Shown in pieces: positions 16,388 through 25,462 of a stretch of 64,000 nucleotides of DNA. The notes beneath the pieces were generated by a model. It saw nothing but the letters and a program-made list of their open reading frames with translations. It did not search any database and had not been told where the DNA came from. Every line of letters starts with the position of its first letter. Position 1 is the first letter of the stretch. The stretch is from positions 496,001 through 560,000 of the forward strand of contig NZ_BMNZ01000001.1 in the NCBI RefSeq assembly GCF_014646815.1. The letters are read 5' to 3'. Made by a program: the position numbers and the translations under genes. This DNA comes from Terrabacter tumescens (GTDB lineage: Bacteria > Actinomycetota > Actinomycetes > Actinomycetales > Dermatophilaceae).

Positions 16388-19087
16388 ATGGAGGGTGGCG
16401 AGCTCGGCGACGACACCGGCGCCATGGAGCGCGTGTCGGCGCACTCCACGGGTGCTCCGGTCGAGTGGGAGGCCGACGTCGTGCTGCGCGACGGCACGGT
16501 CGCGCACGTGCGTCCCATCACGCCCGACGACGCCGAGGGCATCCGTCACTTCCACAGCCTTCAGTCCGCCGAGTCGATCTACCTGCGCTTCTTCGCGCCG
16601 CTGCGCGAGCTGAGCGACCGCGACATCCACCGGTTCACGCACGTCGACCACCACGACCGCGTCGCCCTCGTGGCCACGCTCGACGGCGAGATCATCGGGA
16701 TCGGCCGCTACGACCGGATCGACCCGAGGTCGGCCGAGGTCGCCTTCAACATCTCGGACCACTACCAGGGCAAGGGCATCGGCTCGGTCATGCTCGAGCA
16801 CCTCGCCGCGATCGCGCAGGAGATGGGCATCAACAGGTTCGTCGCCGAGGTGCTGCCGCAGAACCGCAAGATGCTCACGGTCTTCAAGGAGGCCGGCTAC
16901 GAGGTCACGCACCACATCGAGGACGGCGTCGTCGAGGTGTCCTTCGACATCTCGCCGACCGAGCAGAGCAAGGCCGTCCAGCTCTCGCGCGAGCACCGCG
17001 CCGAGGCCCGGAGCATGCACACGATCCTCTTCCCGGAGCGGGTCGCGATCATCGGCGCGAGCCGGCGCGAGGAGTCGATCGGGGCCCTCGTCATGCGCAA
17101 CATCCTCGCTGCCGGCTACCAGGGCGAGCTCTACCCGATCCACCGGGTGGCCGAGCAGATCCAGGGCGTGCCGGCCTACCCCTCGATCCACGACGTGCCC
17201 CACCCGGTCGACCTCGCCATCGTCGTGGTGCCCGCTGCGCAGGCCGTCGACGTCGTCAAGGACTGCGGCAAGGCCGGGGTCAAGGCGCTCTTGGTCCTGT
17301 CGGCCGGCTTCGCCGAGGCGGGCGAGGAGGGGATCCGCCTGCAGGAGAAGCTCCGTCGCCGGGTGCGCCGCGCCGGCATGCGCATCGTGGGTCCCAACAG
17401 CTTCGGGATCGTCAACAACGACCCGGCGGTGCGGCTCAACGCCACGCTCGCGTCAGTCATCCCGAGCAAGGGCCGGCTGGGCCTGTTCGCGCAGAGCGGC
17501 GCGCTCGGCGTCGCCGTGCTGGCCTCGGCCGCGCGGCGTGGCCTGGGCATCTCCGTCTTCGCCTCCGCCGGCAACCGGGTCGACGTCTCCGGCAACGACC
17601 TCATGCAGTACTGGATCGACGACCAGGAGACCGACACGGTCGGGCTCTACCTCGAGTCGATGGGCAACCCCCGCAAGTTCTCGCGCATCGCCCGGGCGCT
17701 CGCCGCCGTCAAGCCGGTCGTCGTCGTCAGCTCGGGCGTCTCGAGCTTCGCCGCCCCGCCCGGGCACCGCACGCGCGTCACCAACGTGCCGCCGCAGGCC
17801 TTCCGCGCGCTGCTGCGCCAGGCCGGCGTCATCCGCGTCGAGAACGTCCACCAGCTCTTCGACGTCGCGCAGCTGACCCTCCACCAGCCGCTGCCCAAGG
17901 GGGACCGGGTCGCCATCGTCGGCAACTCCGACGCCCTCGGTGCGCTGAGCGCCAGCGCCTGCCTCAGCTGGGGCCTGAAGGTCACCCACGGGCCGGTCTC
18001 CCTGCAGCCGCAGGCGTCTGCCGAGGAGTTCGCGGCAGCCCTCGACGCAGCGTTCGCCGACCCGGAGGTCGACAGCGTCGTCGCGGCCTTCATCCCGCCT
18101 CTCGTGACCCCGGACGAGGAGGTGCACATGGCCGTGCGCAACATCGTCGCCGATTACGAGAAGCCCTGTGTGGCAACGTTCCTCGGCATGCGCGGCGTGG
18201 GCGACGGACTGTCCTACGAGCAGGGTGGCGTGCGCCGCTCGGTGCCGGCGTACTCCATGCCCGAGGACGGCATCCGCGCGCTCAACGCCGTGACGCGGTA
18301 TGCCCTGTGGCGCCAGCGCGACCGCGGCACCCCGGTGGCTCCCGTGGGTATCGACCGGCTCCGTGCGGAGTCGCTGATCGAGGGCTACCTCGCGGGCAGT
18401 CCCGAGGGCCGCGCGCTGACGCGCGAGGAGGCGCGCGAGCTGCTCAGCGCCTACGGCATCCGCGTGTGGCCCGCGGTGGAGGTCTCGGGAGTCGACGCTG
18501 CGGTCGCGGCCGCGACCGAGCTGACGTTCCCCGTCATCCTCAAGTCGACGTCGCCGGTGGTCCGCCACCAGCCCGGGCTCGTCGGGGTCCGCGGCGACCT
18601 CGTCGACGCCGAGGCGGTCCGCGACGCGCACGCCTCGCTCAGCCAGCGTCTCGGGCCCCTGGGCGCCGACCGGTTCGTCGTGCAGCGCATGGCGGTGCCC
18701 GGCGTCTCGTGCGTGATCCGTGCGAGCGAGGACCCGCTCTTCGGCCCGGTCGTCAGCTTCTCGGTCGCCGGACCGCCCACCGAGCTGCTCGGCGACGTGG
18801 CCCACCGCATCCCGCCGCTCACCGACGTGGACGTCACCGACCTCATCGACGGCGTCAAGGCGGCGCCCCTGCTGAGCGGCCACCGGGGAGCGGCGCCCGT
18901 GCACCGGGCGGCGCTCGCCGACCTCATCGCCAGGCTCTCGGTGCTCGCCGACGACCACCCGGAGCTGTCGTCGGTCGAGCTGAACCCCGTCAACGCGTGG
19001 ACGGGAGGCGTCGACGTTCTCGGTGCCGAGGTCGTCGTGCGTCCTGCGCTCGTGCGCAAGGACCCCGGCCGGCGGCGGATGACCTGA
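16388..19087 (+). CDS. GNAT acetyltransferase fused to ADP-forming acyl-CoA synthetase domains
   Basis: An 899-residue fusion. Residues about 35-190 are a GNAT domain (acetyl-CoA motif NISDHYQGKGIGSVMLEHLA). About 215-310 is a CoA-binding Rossmann domain (VAIIGASRREESIGALVMRN), about 340-500 a succinyl-CoA-ligase-like flavodoxin domain, and about 680-890 an ATP-grasp domain. The set resembles Pat-type protein lysine acetyltransferases, which acetylate and switch off acetyl-CoA synthetases, but with the GNAT at the N-terminus and an ATP-grasp region that looks complete. It may therefore be an active acyl-CoA synthetase, a protein acetyltransferase, or both. ATG 16388 lies 6 nt after CACCAT, fitting a leaderless start. 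Confidence 0.85.
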   Translation: MEGGELGDDTGAMERVSAHSTGAPVEWEADVVLRDGTVAHVRPITPDDAEGIRHFHSLQSAESIYLRFFAPLRELSDRDIHRFTHVDHHDRVALVATLDGEIIGIGRYDRIDPRSAEVAFNISDHYQGKGIGSVMLEHLAAIAQEMGINRFVAEVLPQNRKMLTVFKEAGYEVTHHIEDGVVEVSFDISPTEQSKAVQLSREHRAEARSMHTILFPERVAIIGASRREESIGALVMRNILAAGYQGELYPIHRVAEQIQGVPAYPSIHDVPHPVDLAIVVVPAAQAVDVVKDCGKAGVKALLVLSAGFAEAGEEGIRLQEKLRRRVRRAGMRIVGPNSFGIVNNDPAVRLNATLASVIPSKGRLGLFAQSGALGVAVLASAARRGLGISVFASAGNRVDVSGNDLMQYWIDDQETDTVGLYLESMGNPRKFSRIARALAAVKPVVVVSSGVSSFAAPPGHRTRVTNVPPQAFRALLRQAGVIRVENVHQLFDVAQLTLHQPLPKGDRVAIVGNSDALGALSASACLSWGLKVTHGPVSLQPQASAEEFAAALDAAFADPEVDSVVAAFIPPLVTPDEEVHMAVRNIVADYEKPCVATFLGMRGVGDGLSYEQGGVRRSVPAYSMPEDGIRALNAVTRYALWRQRDRGTPVAPVGIDRLRAESLIEGYLAGSPEGRALTREEARELLSAYGIRVWPAVEVSGVDAAVAAATELTFPVILKSTSPVVRHQPGLVGVRGDLVDAEAVRDAHASLSQRLGPLGADRFVVQRMAVPGVSCVIRASEDPLFGPVVSFSVAGPPTELLGDVAHRIPPLTDVDVTDLIDGVKAAPLLSGHRGAAPVHRAALADLIARLSVLADDHPELSSVELNPVNAWTGGVDVLGAEVVVRPALVRKDPGRRRMT

Positions 19088-19191
19088 CGCGTATGCGACG
19101 GGTTGCTGAAGAGGAGAGCTGACCGGGACTGTCGGCCAAGGCTGTGGGCCGCCGCGACGGAGCCATCGCCCACCAGTGCAAGGATGGGGTC

Positions 19192-19791
19192 ATGCGACGC
19201 GCGATCCCGGGCACCGGCCAGGCCCTTCCCGAAGACCTCACCGAGGCGATCACCCGTGCCGGCTACTACCCCTCGCTCGTCTGCGACGTCGTCGAGTCGG
19301 CCATCGCCGACGACGAGGTCGTGTCGCACCTCGTGCACCAGGAGACGACCTTCGACCACGAGACGGTGCGTCGTCACGTCACCGTCCTCGTCGTGACCCC
19401 GCTGCGCCTCGTCATCGCGCACGCCGACGACCACGCCGAGTCCGAGGACAAGCTCATGGCGACGGCCACCACCGAGACGGTGCCGCTCGCCGCCGTCCGC
19501 GGCGTCATGCTGACGCACGTGGTGGCCCAGCCCGACACCTTCACCCCTGGCACGCACGGTCGCGACCTCACGCTGACGCTCGGCTGGGGCGCCGTCAGCC
19601 GGCTCGACATGATCCCGGCCCAGTGCGGCGACCCCGACTGCACGGCCGACCACGGCTTCGAGGGCACCATCGCCTCCGACGACATCTCCCTGCGCATCAG
19701 CTCGGCCGCCGACGGCGAGGACGCCGTCGGCCGGGCCATGCACTTCGCCCGCGTGCTCTCGGCGAGCATCGGCGGCGGCACGGCCCACTGA
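19192..19791 (+). CDS. DUF5998 family protein
   Basis: A 199-residue soluble protein with the conserved opening LPEDLTEAITRAGYYPSLV and a middle hydrophobic beta-rich region (VTVLVVTPLRLVIAHADDH). It matches DUF5998, an actinobacterial family of unknown function that is regularly found before this phosphodiesterase gene and near sepH. A CGDPDC pair lies near residue 145 and could bind metal, which is a guess. The ATG at 19192 has AAGGATGGGG directly before it; the phosphodiesterase gene starts 11 bp after the stop, so cotranscription is likely. Confidence 0.75.
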   Translation: MRRAIPGTGQALPEDLTEAITRAGYYPSLVCDVVESAIADDEVVSHLVHQETTFDHETVRRHVTVLVVTPLRLVIAHADDHAESEDKLMATATTETVPLAAVRGVMLTHVVAQPDTFTPGTHGRDLTLTLGWGAVSRLDMIPAQCGDPDCTADHGFEGTIASDDISLRISSAADGEDAVGRAMHFARVLSASIGGGTAH

Positions 19792-19801
19792 CCGGGTCGC
19801 C

Positions 19802-20962
19802 GTGCCTGCCGACGTGACCGCCCACGCCTCCACCCCGACGGACTGGTCCGCCGGGACGCTCGCCTCCGTCCTCCCGTCGGTCGCCGACCGCCTGGGGGTG
19901 GGGAGGTATGCCGGCCGCGACGTCTTCGACCTGCCTGCCGTGCCGCGCACGGTCGTCGTGCTCGTCGACGGGCTCGGCCACGACCTGCTGCGCCAGCGCA
20001 GCGGGCACGCCCCCTTCCTGCGCAGCCTGCTCGGCACCGCGCACCGGGTGCCGTGCGGCTTCCCCACGACGACCGCCACGTCGATGGGGACGTTCGGCAC
20101 CGGTCTGCCGCCCGGGTCGCACGGCCTCGTCGGCATGCAGGTGCTCGACCCGGCGACCGACCGGCTGCTCAACGAGCTGTCGTGGGAGGACGGCCCCGAC
20201 CCGCGGGCGTGGCAGCCCAACGAGACGGTCTTCGAGGCGGCCGAGAACGCCGGCGTCAGCGTGACCATGGTCGGACCGCACTACTTCGACGGGTCGGGCC
20301 TGACCACCGCAGCCCTCCGGGGCGCCCGCTTCCGCGCGGCGCGTTCGCTCGAGGACCGCGTCGACGCCGCAGTGGCCGCGTTGCGGGCCGCGCCCCGCTC
20401 GCTCGTCTACCTCTACTGGGGCGAGGTCGACAAGATCGGCCACGTGCACGGCTGCCAGTCCTGGCAGTGGGGCGACGAGGTCGAGTCGGTCGACGCCGCG
20501 CTGAGGCAGCTCGCTGTGCGCGTCCCGGACGACACGTCGATCGTGGTCACGGCCGACCACGGCATGGTCGACGTCCCCTTCCACGACCGCATCGACCTCG
20601 CGGGCGAGCCCGAGCTGATGGCCGGCGTCCGCCACCTCGGCGGGGAGCCGCGCAACCTCCAGCTCTACGCGGAGCCCGGCTCGGCCGCCGACGTGCAGGC
20701 CGCGTGGGCGTCCCGGCTCGGGGACCGCGCCCGCATCCTCACCCGCGAGCAGGCGGTCGACGAGGGCTGGTTCGGGGCCGTGCGCGCCGGGGTCGAGCGA
20801 CGGATCGGTGACCTCATCGTGGTCATGGACGGGTCGTTCGCCGTCGTGCACTCCGGACTCATGCGCCGCGAGGTCGTCGCGCTGCTCGGCCTGCACGGGT
20901 CGACGAGCGACGCGGAACTCGCCGTGCCCGTGGTCGTGGTGCCCCCCCGCCGGGGCGCCTAG
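19802..20962 (+). CDS. Alkaline phosphatase superfamily / nucleotide pyrophosphatase-phosphodiesterase
   Basis: A 386-residue protein of the type I phosphodiesterase/nucleotide pyrophosphatase family. Metal-site and nucleophile regions are visible: VVVLVDGLGHDLL (Asp ligand), GFPTTTATSMGTFGTG (Thr nucleophile), YLYWGEVDKIGHVHG (Asp/His ligands) and VVTADHGMVDVP (Asp-His). No signal peptide is seen, so it is probably cytoplasmic. Substrate unknown. The GTG start follows the DUF5998 stop by 10 bp. Confidence 0.85.
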   Translation: MPADVTAHASTPTDWSAGTLASVLPSVADRLGVGRYAGRDVFDLPAVPRTVVVLVDGLGHDLLRQRSGHAPFLRSLLGTAHRVPCGFPTTTATSMGTFGTGLPPGSHGLVGMQVLDPATDRLLNELSWEDGPDPRAWQPNETVFEAAENAGVSVTMVGPHYFDGSGLTTAALRGARFRAARSLEDRVDAAVAALRAAPRSLVYLYWGEVDKIGHVHGCQSWQWGDEVESVDAALRQLAVRVPDDTSIVVTADHGMVDVPFHDRIDLAGEPELMAGVRHLGGEPRNLQLYAEPGSAADVQAAWASRLGDRARILTREQAVDEGWFGAVRAGVERRIGDLIVVMDGSFAVVHSGLMRREVVALLGLHGSTSDAELAVPVVVVPPRRGA

Positions 20963-20965
20963 GGT
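20960..20965 (+). promoter_or_regulatory. -10 box TAGGGT for a leaderless tdk transcript
   Basis: TAGGGT lies 8 nt before the GTG of the thymidine kinase gene and overlaps the stop of the phosphodiesterase gene. No ribosome site fits in between, so the mRNA probably starts at or next to the start codon. Confidence 0.55.
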
Positions 20966-20973
20966 GGTGCCTC

Positions 20974-21666
20974 GTGGCTGAGCTCGTCTTCTTCTCCGGG
21001 ACCATGGACTGCGGCAAGTCGACCCTCGCCCTCCAGATGGACCACAACCACGGTGCGCGAGGTCGGGTGGGCCTCATCTTCACCAAGATGGACCGGGCCG
21101 GCAGCAACGTCCTCAGCTCGCGCCTCGGCCTGTCGACGGGCGCGCTCGAGGTCGGTGACGACCTCGACTTCTGGGAGGCCATCGTCGGCCGGGCCACGGC
21201 GGGCACGCGCATCGACTACCTCATCTGCGACGAGGCCCAGTTCTACACGAGCGACCAGGTGGAGCAGCTGGCGCGCATCGTCGACGAGATGGACGTCGAC
21301 GTCTTCGCGTTCGGCATCACCGCCGACTTCCGCACCGAGCTCTTCCCGGGCAGCAAGCGGCTGATCGAGCTGGCCGACAAGGTCCAGGTGCTCCAGGTCG
21401 AGGCGCTGTGCTGGTGCGGGCGCCGAGCGACGACCAACGCGCGCGTCATGGACGGCGTCATGGTCGTCGAGGGCGAGCAGGTCGTCGTCGGCGACACCAA
21501 GCCGGGCACGACCGGGGTCGTCGAGTACGAGGTGCTCTGCCGCCGGCACTACATGCGGCGCATGACCTCGCACGCCGCCAAGGCTGCGGCGGTCTCGCCC
21601 GAGGTGCTGCCCTTCGACCTCGACGTGTGCCCGCTCCCCCCGCTGCCGATCACGCAGGCGGACTGA
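20974..21666 (+). CDS. tdk: Thymidine kinase (type II)
   Basis: A 230-residue type II thymidine kinase that phosphorylates thymidine with ATP for salvage. The P-loop is GTMDCGKST near residue 9, Walker B is ICDEAQFY near 86-93, and the lasso loop FRTELFPGSKRL holds the base-binding backbone. The structural zinc site is seen as CWCGRRATTNAR and, further on, CRRHY. A 25-residue C-terminal extension is present. The GTG start has no ribosome site but a -10 box 8 nt upstream. Confidence 0.93.
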   Translation: MAELVFFSGTMDCGKSTLALQMDHNHGARGRVGLIFTKMDRAGSNVLSSRLGLSTGALEVGDDLDFWEAIVGRATAGTRIDYLICDEAQFYTSDQVEQLARIVDEMDVDVFAFGITADFRTELFPGSKRLIELADKVQVLQVEALCWCGRRATTNARVMDGVMVVEGEQVVVGDTKPGTTGVVEYEVLCRRHYMRRMTSHAAKAAAVSPEVLPFDLDVCPLPPLPITQAD

Positions 21667-21691
21667 GTCCGGCTCGCCCGCACCCGCGGAG

Positions 21692-21729
21692 GGCGTGGAC
21701 GCCCGCGCCGGTCGGCCCCAGGGCCGGCG
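21692..21729. terminator. Weak hairpins between convergent tdk and sepH genes
   Basis: Two small hairpins fill the gap between the convergent genes: GGGCGT/ACGCCC at about 21691-21704 and CGCCGG/CCGGCG at 21706-21729. Either could end transcription from both sides. There is no U-tract and the stems are short. Confidence 0.3.
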
Positions 21730-21734
21730 TCAGG

Positions 21735-23429
21735 TCACTCGTTCTTGCGGCCGAACATGATGTCGTCCCAGCTCGGCACGCTGGGTCGTCCGGACTTGCG
21801 GGCCGCCTGCGCGGGACGCGGAGCCGGCTTGGGCCGCGCTGCCGGGAGGCGCTGCTCGACGACGTCGTCGCCGTCACCGTCCCCGCCGAACGAGCGCGAG
21901 CCCGAGGCGCCGGGGGAGCCGCTGCCCGACCCGGACCGACGACCCTCCGCGGGGATGCGGGAGACCGGGCGTGGCTCCTGCCGTCGGCGCGCCGCCGGTC
22001 GCAGCGGTCGCTCCTCGGCCGGCTCGTCGTCGACGTCGGCGTCGAGGTCGGAGTCGAGGTCGGAGTCGAGGTCGGAGTCGACATCGGCGACGAGGTCGTC
22101 CTCGCGATCGTCATCGAGGGCAGGTGCGGAGTCGTGCGGCCGGCGGTCGGCTGCACGGTCCGCGGCCCGGGGGTGCGCGGGACGCTCGGGACGCTGGGAG
22201 GCGTCGACGCCGCTGGCGCGGTTCGCGAGCTCCTGAGCCACGTCGCTCTCGTCGACCTCCTCGACCTCGTCGACCTCGTCGTGGTCCCGGAGCTCCTCGT
22301 GGTCCTCCGCGTGGTCGTCCACGTTGTCGACACCGCGGTGGTCCTGGTCGTCGTGGTCGTCGTCGACGGCCACCCGTGCGTCGCGCTCCACCTCGGGGTG
22401 GGCCTCGGCCACGGGGCCGGGGTCCGCCTCGGACGGTCGTTCCGGGACCTGACGCACCGGCTGGGTGGGCTCGGTGCGGCGCGCCTTGCGCTGGCCCGCC
22501 TCGACGCCGACGCGCTGCTCCACCGTGCCGGTCTTGAGGACCTCGGGGTCGTCCTCGGGGTGGGTGTGGGCCGGCGGGGGGAGCTCGTCCCGGGGGTCCG
22601 CGGCGAGCTCCTGCAGGGGCAGGGCCTCCTCGGGAGCCTCGTCGAGCCCGGGCACCTCGGTGGACCTCGGACGACGGCGGCGCCCGCGCTGGGAGCTGCG
22701 CTCGCGCATGGCAGCCATGAGGTCGACGGTCTCGCCCTCGCGGCGACGCGGGACGGCCGCGCCCACGCCGCCCTCGGCCTCGACGTCGTAGACGCGGCTG
22801 GGCCGGGTCGACGCTGCCAGGTGCGGCGCCGGGATCGGGCCGGGTGCCTGCTGGTCCTCGTCCTCGCTGAGCCAGCGGGCCTCGTCGTCGACCGCCGAGA
22901 CGGTGCGGGCGAGCGGGTCGAACTGCCAGGCGGCCTCTCGCTCGCGGCCGCCGGCGTTGAAGGCCAGCAGCACGGTCCACGCGCCCTTGTCGGTGCGTCG
23001 GGAGTCCCAGCGGACCGCGCCGGCGTCGATCTCACGGGTGCGCAGGCGCTCGGAAACCCGGGCGTCGAGCGTCGGGGCGCCGCCGTGGGACCCGCCGCGA
23101 GGACGCAGCCGGACCTGACGGGCCAGGCCCGCGACGTGCTCGCGCTCGGCCAGGATCGGGCCCTCGTAGCGGTGGACCTTCTCGACGGTCCATCCCGCGC
23201 GCTCGGCCACCTCCTCGGCGGTCATGCCGGCCCGGATCATCGACTGGACGTCCTTGGGGCGCAGGCCCCCCGAGACCTCGATCTGCAGCTGGCCGAGCCG
23301 TGGACGGTCGCGCCGCGCCGCGGCACGGAGCGCCTCGTCGAGCGGCACCGAGTAGCGGTTGCCCTCGTCGTCGGCCAGCAGCAGGTGCAATCCGTCCTCG
23401 TGGACGCCGACGAGCCTGAGGTGCTGCAT
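21735..23429 (-). CDS. sepH: Septation protein SepH
   Basis: A 564-residue protein. The N-terminal conserved domain (DUF3071) starts MQHLRLVGVHEDGLHLLLAD and contains the helix-turn-helix-like stretch GLRPKDVQSMIRAGMTAEEV. A long disordered Arg/Glu/Asp-rich region follows and the protein ends with the conserved tail SWDDIMFGRKNE. SepH is an actinobacterial division protein that binds FtsZ and promotes its assembly. The start ATG has GGGAGACC upstream; longer in-frame starts lie outside the conserved domain. The disordered region is longer than usual and includes Asp-rich tandem repeats. Confidence 0.92.
   Translation of the reverse strand: MQHLRLVGVHEDGLHLLLADDEGNRYSVPLDEALRAAARRDRPRLGQLQIEVSGGLRPKDVQSMIRAGMTAEEVAERAGWTVEKVHRYEGPILAEREHVAGLARQVRLRPRGGSHGGAPTLDARVSERLRTREIDAGAVRWDSRRTDKGAWTVLLAFNAGGREREAAWQFDPLARTVSAVDDEARWLSEDEDQQAPGPIPAPHLAASTRPSRVYDVEAEGGVGAAVPRRREGETVDLMAAMRERSSQRGRRRRPRSTEVPGLDEAPEEALPLQELAADPRDELPPPAHTHPEDDPEVLKTGTVEQRVGVEAGQRKARRTEPTQPVRQVPERPSEADPGPVAEAHPEVERDARVAVDDDHDDQDHRGVDNVDDHAEDHEELRDHDEVDEVEEVDESDVAQELANRASGVDASQRPERPAHPRAADRAADRRPHDSAPALDDDREDDLVADVDSDLDSDLDSDLDADVDDEPAEERPLRPAARRRQEPRPVSRIPAEGRRSGSGSGSPGASGSRSFGGDGDGDDVVEQRLPAARPKPAPRPAQAARKSGRPSVPSWDDIMFGRKNE
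22044..22079 (-). repeat. 12-bp tandem repeat (3 copies) in the sepH linker
   Basis: Three identical copies of GAGGTCGGAGTC (plus strand) encode a Ser-Asp-Leu-Asp repeat in the disordered middle of SepH, with degenerate copies on both sides. The unit keeps reading frame. Confidence 0.9.
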
Positions 23430-23593
23430 GGGTGGGTCTCCCGGGGTGCCGAGTCTGCGTGGTCGTGCCTGTCTGCGTCGACGTCCCGCCGGCCGGGTGA
23501 GGGGCCTCGCCGGGTGCGTCGTGCAGTCGAGCATGCCACCGGGCCGGGTGCGCGCCAAAGCGCCCACGCCGCACGGGTACCGTTTGCCTTGGC

Positions 23594-24229
23594 ATGCCTA
23601 CCTCGTTCGCGTCCGCGCAGCTCGCCCTCGACCTCGTCGGCGTGTTCGTCTTCGCGCTCTCCGGGGGTCTCGTCGCCGTCAAGAAGCGCTTCGACCTCTT
23701 CGGCGTCCTCGTGCTCGCGTGCGCCGCGGCGCTCGGCGGCGGCATCGTGCGCGACCTGCTCATCGGCGACATCCCTCCGGTCGGCATCAGCGACTGGCGG
23801 CTACTGACGGCCGCAGCCCTCGGCGGGCTCGTGACCTTCCTGTTCCATCCCGGCGTCGAACGCATCACCCGCTTCGTCCGAGTCCTCGACGCGGCGGGCC
23901 TCGGCGCCTTCGCGGTCGCCGGCAGCCTCAAGGCCGTGACGACGCCGGGCGTCTCGCCCGTGGCCGCCGTCCTCGTCGGTGTCATCACGGCCGTCGGGGG
24001 AGGCGTCGTGCGCGACGTGCTCGCCGGCCAGGTCCCCGAGGTGCTGCGCCGCGAGCTGTATGCCGTGCCGGCCATGCTCGGGTCCGTGGTCGTCGTCGTG
24101 GCGGCGCAGCTCGGGTCCCTCCAGGACTGGGTGCTGTGGACCGCGGCTGGGGTCGTCTTCGCCCTGCGCATGCTCGCGGTGCACCTGCACCTCAACGCCC
24201 CGACCCCGCTGCGCTCCAATCCCACGTAG
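23594..24229 (+). CDS. TRIC-type (UPF0126) cation channel family protein
   Basis: A 211-residue membrane protein with about seven spans and two homologous halves, each with a glycine-rich motif: AALGGGIVRDLLIGDIPP near residue 46 and AVGGGVVRDVLAGQVPE near 134. This duplicated GGG-RD signature marks bacterial relatives of the TRIC channels, which pass monovalent cations as trimers. The ATG lies 10 nt after a TACCGT box (23578-23583), so the mRNA has almost no leader. It is divergent from sepH with 164 bp between starts. Confidence 0.88.
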   Translation: MPTSFASAQLALDLVGVFVFALSGGLVAVKKRFDLFGVLVLACAAALGGGIVRDLLIGDIPPVGISDWRLLTAAALGGLVTFLFHPGVERITRFVRVLDAAGLGAFAVAGSLKAVTTPGVSPVAAVLVGVITAVGGGVVRDVLAGQVPEVLRRELYAVPAMLGSVVVVVAAQLGSLQDWVLWTAAGVVFALRMLAVHLHLNAPTPLRSNPT

Positions 24230-24287
24230 CCCCCGCGCCGAACGACGGGCGAACCCCCTGACCCTGCTCACGACCGATGGCGGAGAG

Positions 24288-25454
24288 ATGACACCAGAAG
24301 CAGCACCCACCCCCCAGCCCGCTCCCGACGCCACCCCCGAGGCCACGACCGGAGGATCCGACGAGCGTTCCCCGCTCGAGCCGTACGACGCCGTGCTCCT
24401 GCTCGGCTTCGGCGGTCCCGAGGCCCCCGAGGAGGTCATGCCCTTCCTGCGCCGGGTCACGGCGGGCCGCGGCATCCCGGACGAGCGTCTCGAGGCCGTC
24501 GGCGAGCACTATCACCACTTCGGTGGGCGCAGCCCGATCAACGACCAGAACCGGGCCCTCATCGCCGCGCTCCGGTCCGAGCTCGACTCCCGGGGCATCG
24601 ACACCCCGATCGTCTGGGGCAACCGCAACAGCGCCCCCTTCATCGACGACGCCCTCCGCGAGAGCCACGCCGCCGGCCACCGCCGGGTCGTCGCGCTGAC
24701 GACGAGCGCCTACTCGTGCTACTCGTCGTGCCGGCAGTACCGCGAGAACCTCGCCGACGCGGCAGCCGCCGTCGCCGAGGAGGGGATCGCGCTCGAGATC
24801 GACAAGGTGGCGCAGTACGCCCGCCGCCCCGGTTTCGCCGAGGCCAACGCCGGCGAGCTCGTGCGTTCGCTGCGCGCCCTCGACGGGGCGCCCGACTCGG
24901 AGGTCGCGCTGCTGTTCGTCACCCACTCCATCCCGGACGCGATGGACGACACGTCCGGACCGGGCGACGGCGAGGGCAACCTCTACCAGCGCCAGCACCT
25001 GGCGCTCGCCTCGCAGCTCACGGAGGAGGCCAACCGCGTCCTCGGCCGCGACCTGACGGGCGAGCTCGTCTTCTGCTCGCGCTCCGGCCCGCCCAGCCAG
25101 CCCTGGCTCGAGCCCGACGTCAACGACCGCATGCGCGAGCTGGCGGCCGCCGGCGTCCGCACCGTCGTCACGGCCCCCATCGGCTTCGTCAGCGACCACA
25201 TGGAGGTCGTCTACGACCTCGACACCGAGGCCCAGGAGACTGCCGACGAGCTCGGCCTGACGCACGTGCGTGTCCCGACCGTGGGCACCGACGCAGCCTT
25301 CGTCCGCGATCTCGTCGACGCCCTCCTCGAGCGCGCCGCCGAGGCCCGCGGCGAGGGCGTGCCGCAGTTCGAGGGCCGCATGCCGTCGGTGTGCGCCCCC
25401 GGGTGCTGTCCCAACCTTCGCCAGGCGCGTCCGGCGCTCTGCGGCAGCGACTGA
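24288..25454 (+). CDS. hemH: Ferrochelatase (coproporphyrin III type, CpfC)
   Basis: A 388-residue enzyme that inserts ferrous iron into a porphyrin; actinobacteria use coproporphyrin III, so CpfC is the likely role. Conserved parts are DAVLLLGFGGPEAPEEVMPF near residue 30, the active-site ALTTSAYSCYSSCRQYR, the catalytic histidine region LLFVTHSIPDAM, and PIGFVSDHMEVVYDLD. The C-terminus has CAPGCCPNLRQARPALCG, cysteines that fit the [2Fe-2S] cluster seen in actinobacterial ferrochelatases. The first 25 residues are a non-conserved Pro/Ala-rich extension. The start ATG follows GGAGAG closely. Inositol monophosphatase starts 8 bp downstream. Confidence 0.92.
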   Translation: MTPEAAPTPQPAPDATPEATTGGSDERSPLEPYDAVLLLGFGGPEAPEEVMPFLRRVTAGRGIPDERLEAVGEHYHHFGGRSPINDQNRALIAALRSELDSRGIDTPIVWGNRNSAPFIDDALRESHAAGHRRVVALTTSAYSCYSSCRQYRENLADAAAAVAEEGIALEIDKVAQYARRPGFAEANAGELVRSLRALDGAPDSEVALLFVTHSIPDAMDDTSGPGDGEGNLYQRQHLALASQLTEEANRVLGRDLTGELVFCSRSGPPSQPWLEPDVNDRMRELAAAGVRTVVTAPIGFVSDHMEVVYDLDTEAQETADELGLTHVRVPTVGTDAAFVRDLVDALLERAAEARGEGVPQFEGRMPSVCAPGCCPNLRQARPALCGSD

Positions 25455-25462
25455 GGACCAGG

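Noticed and set aside
21408-23807. A 799-residue plus-strand frame across tdk and sepH
   Set aside because: It runs out of frame through tdk and antisense to sepH and has no coding signature of its own.
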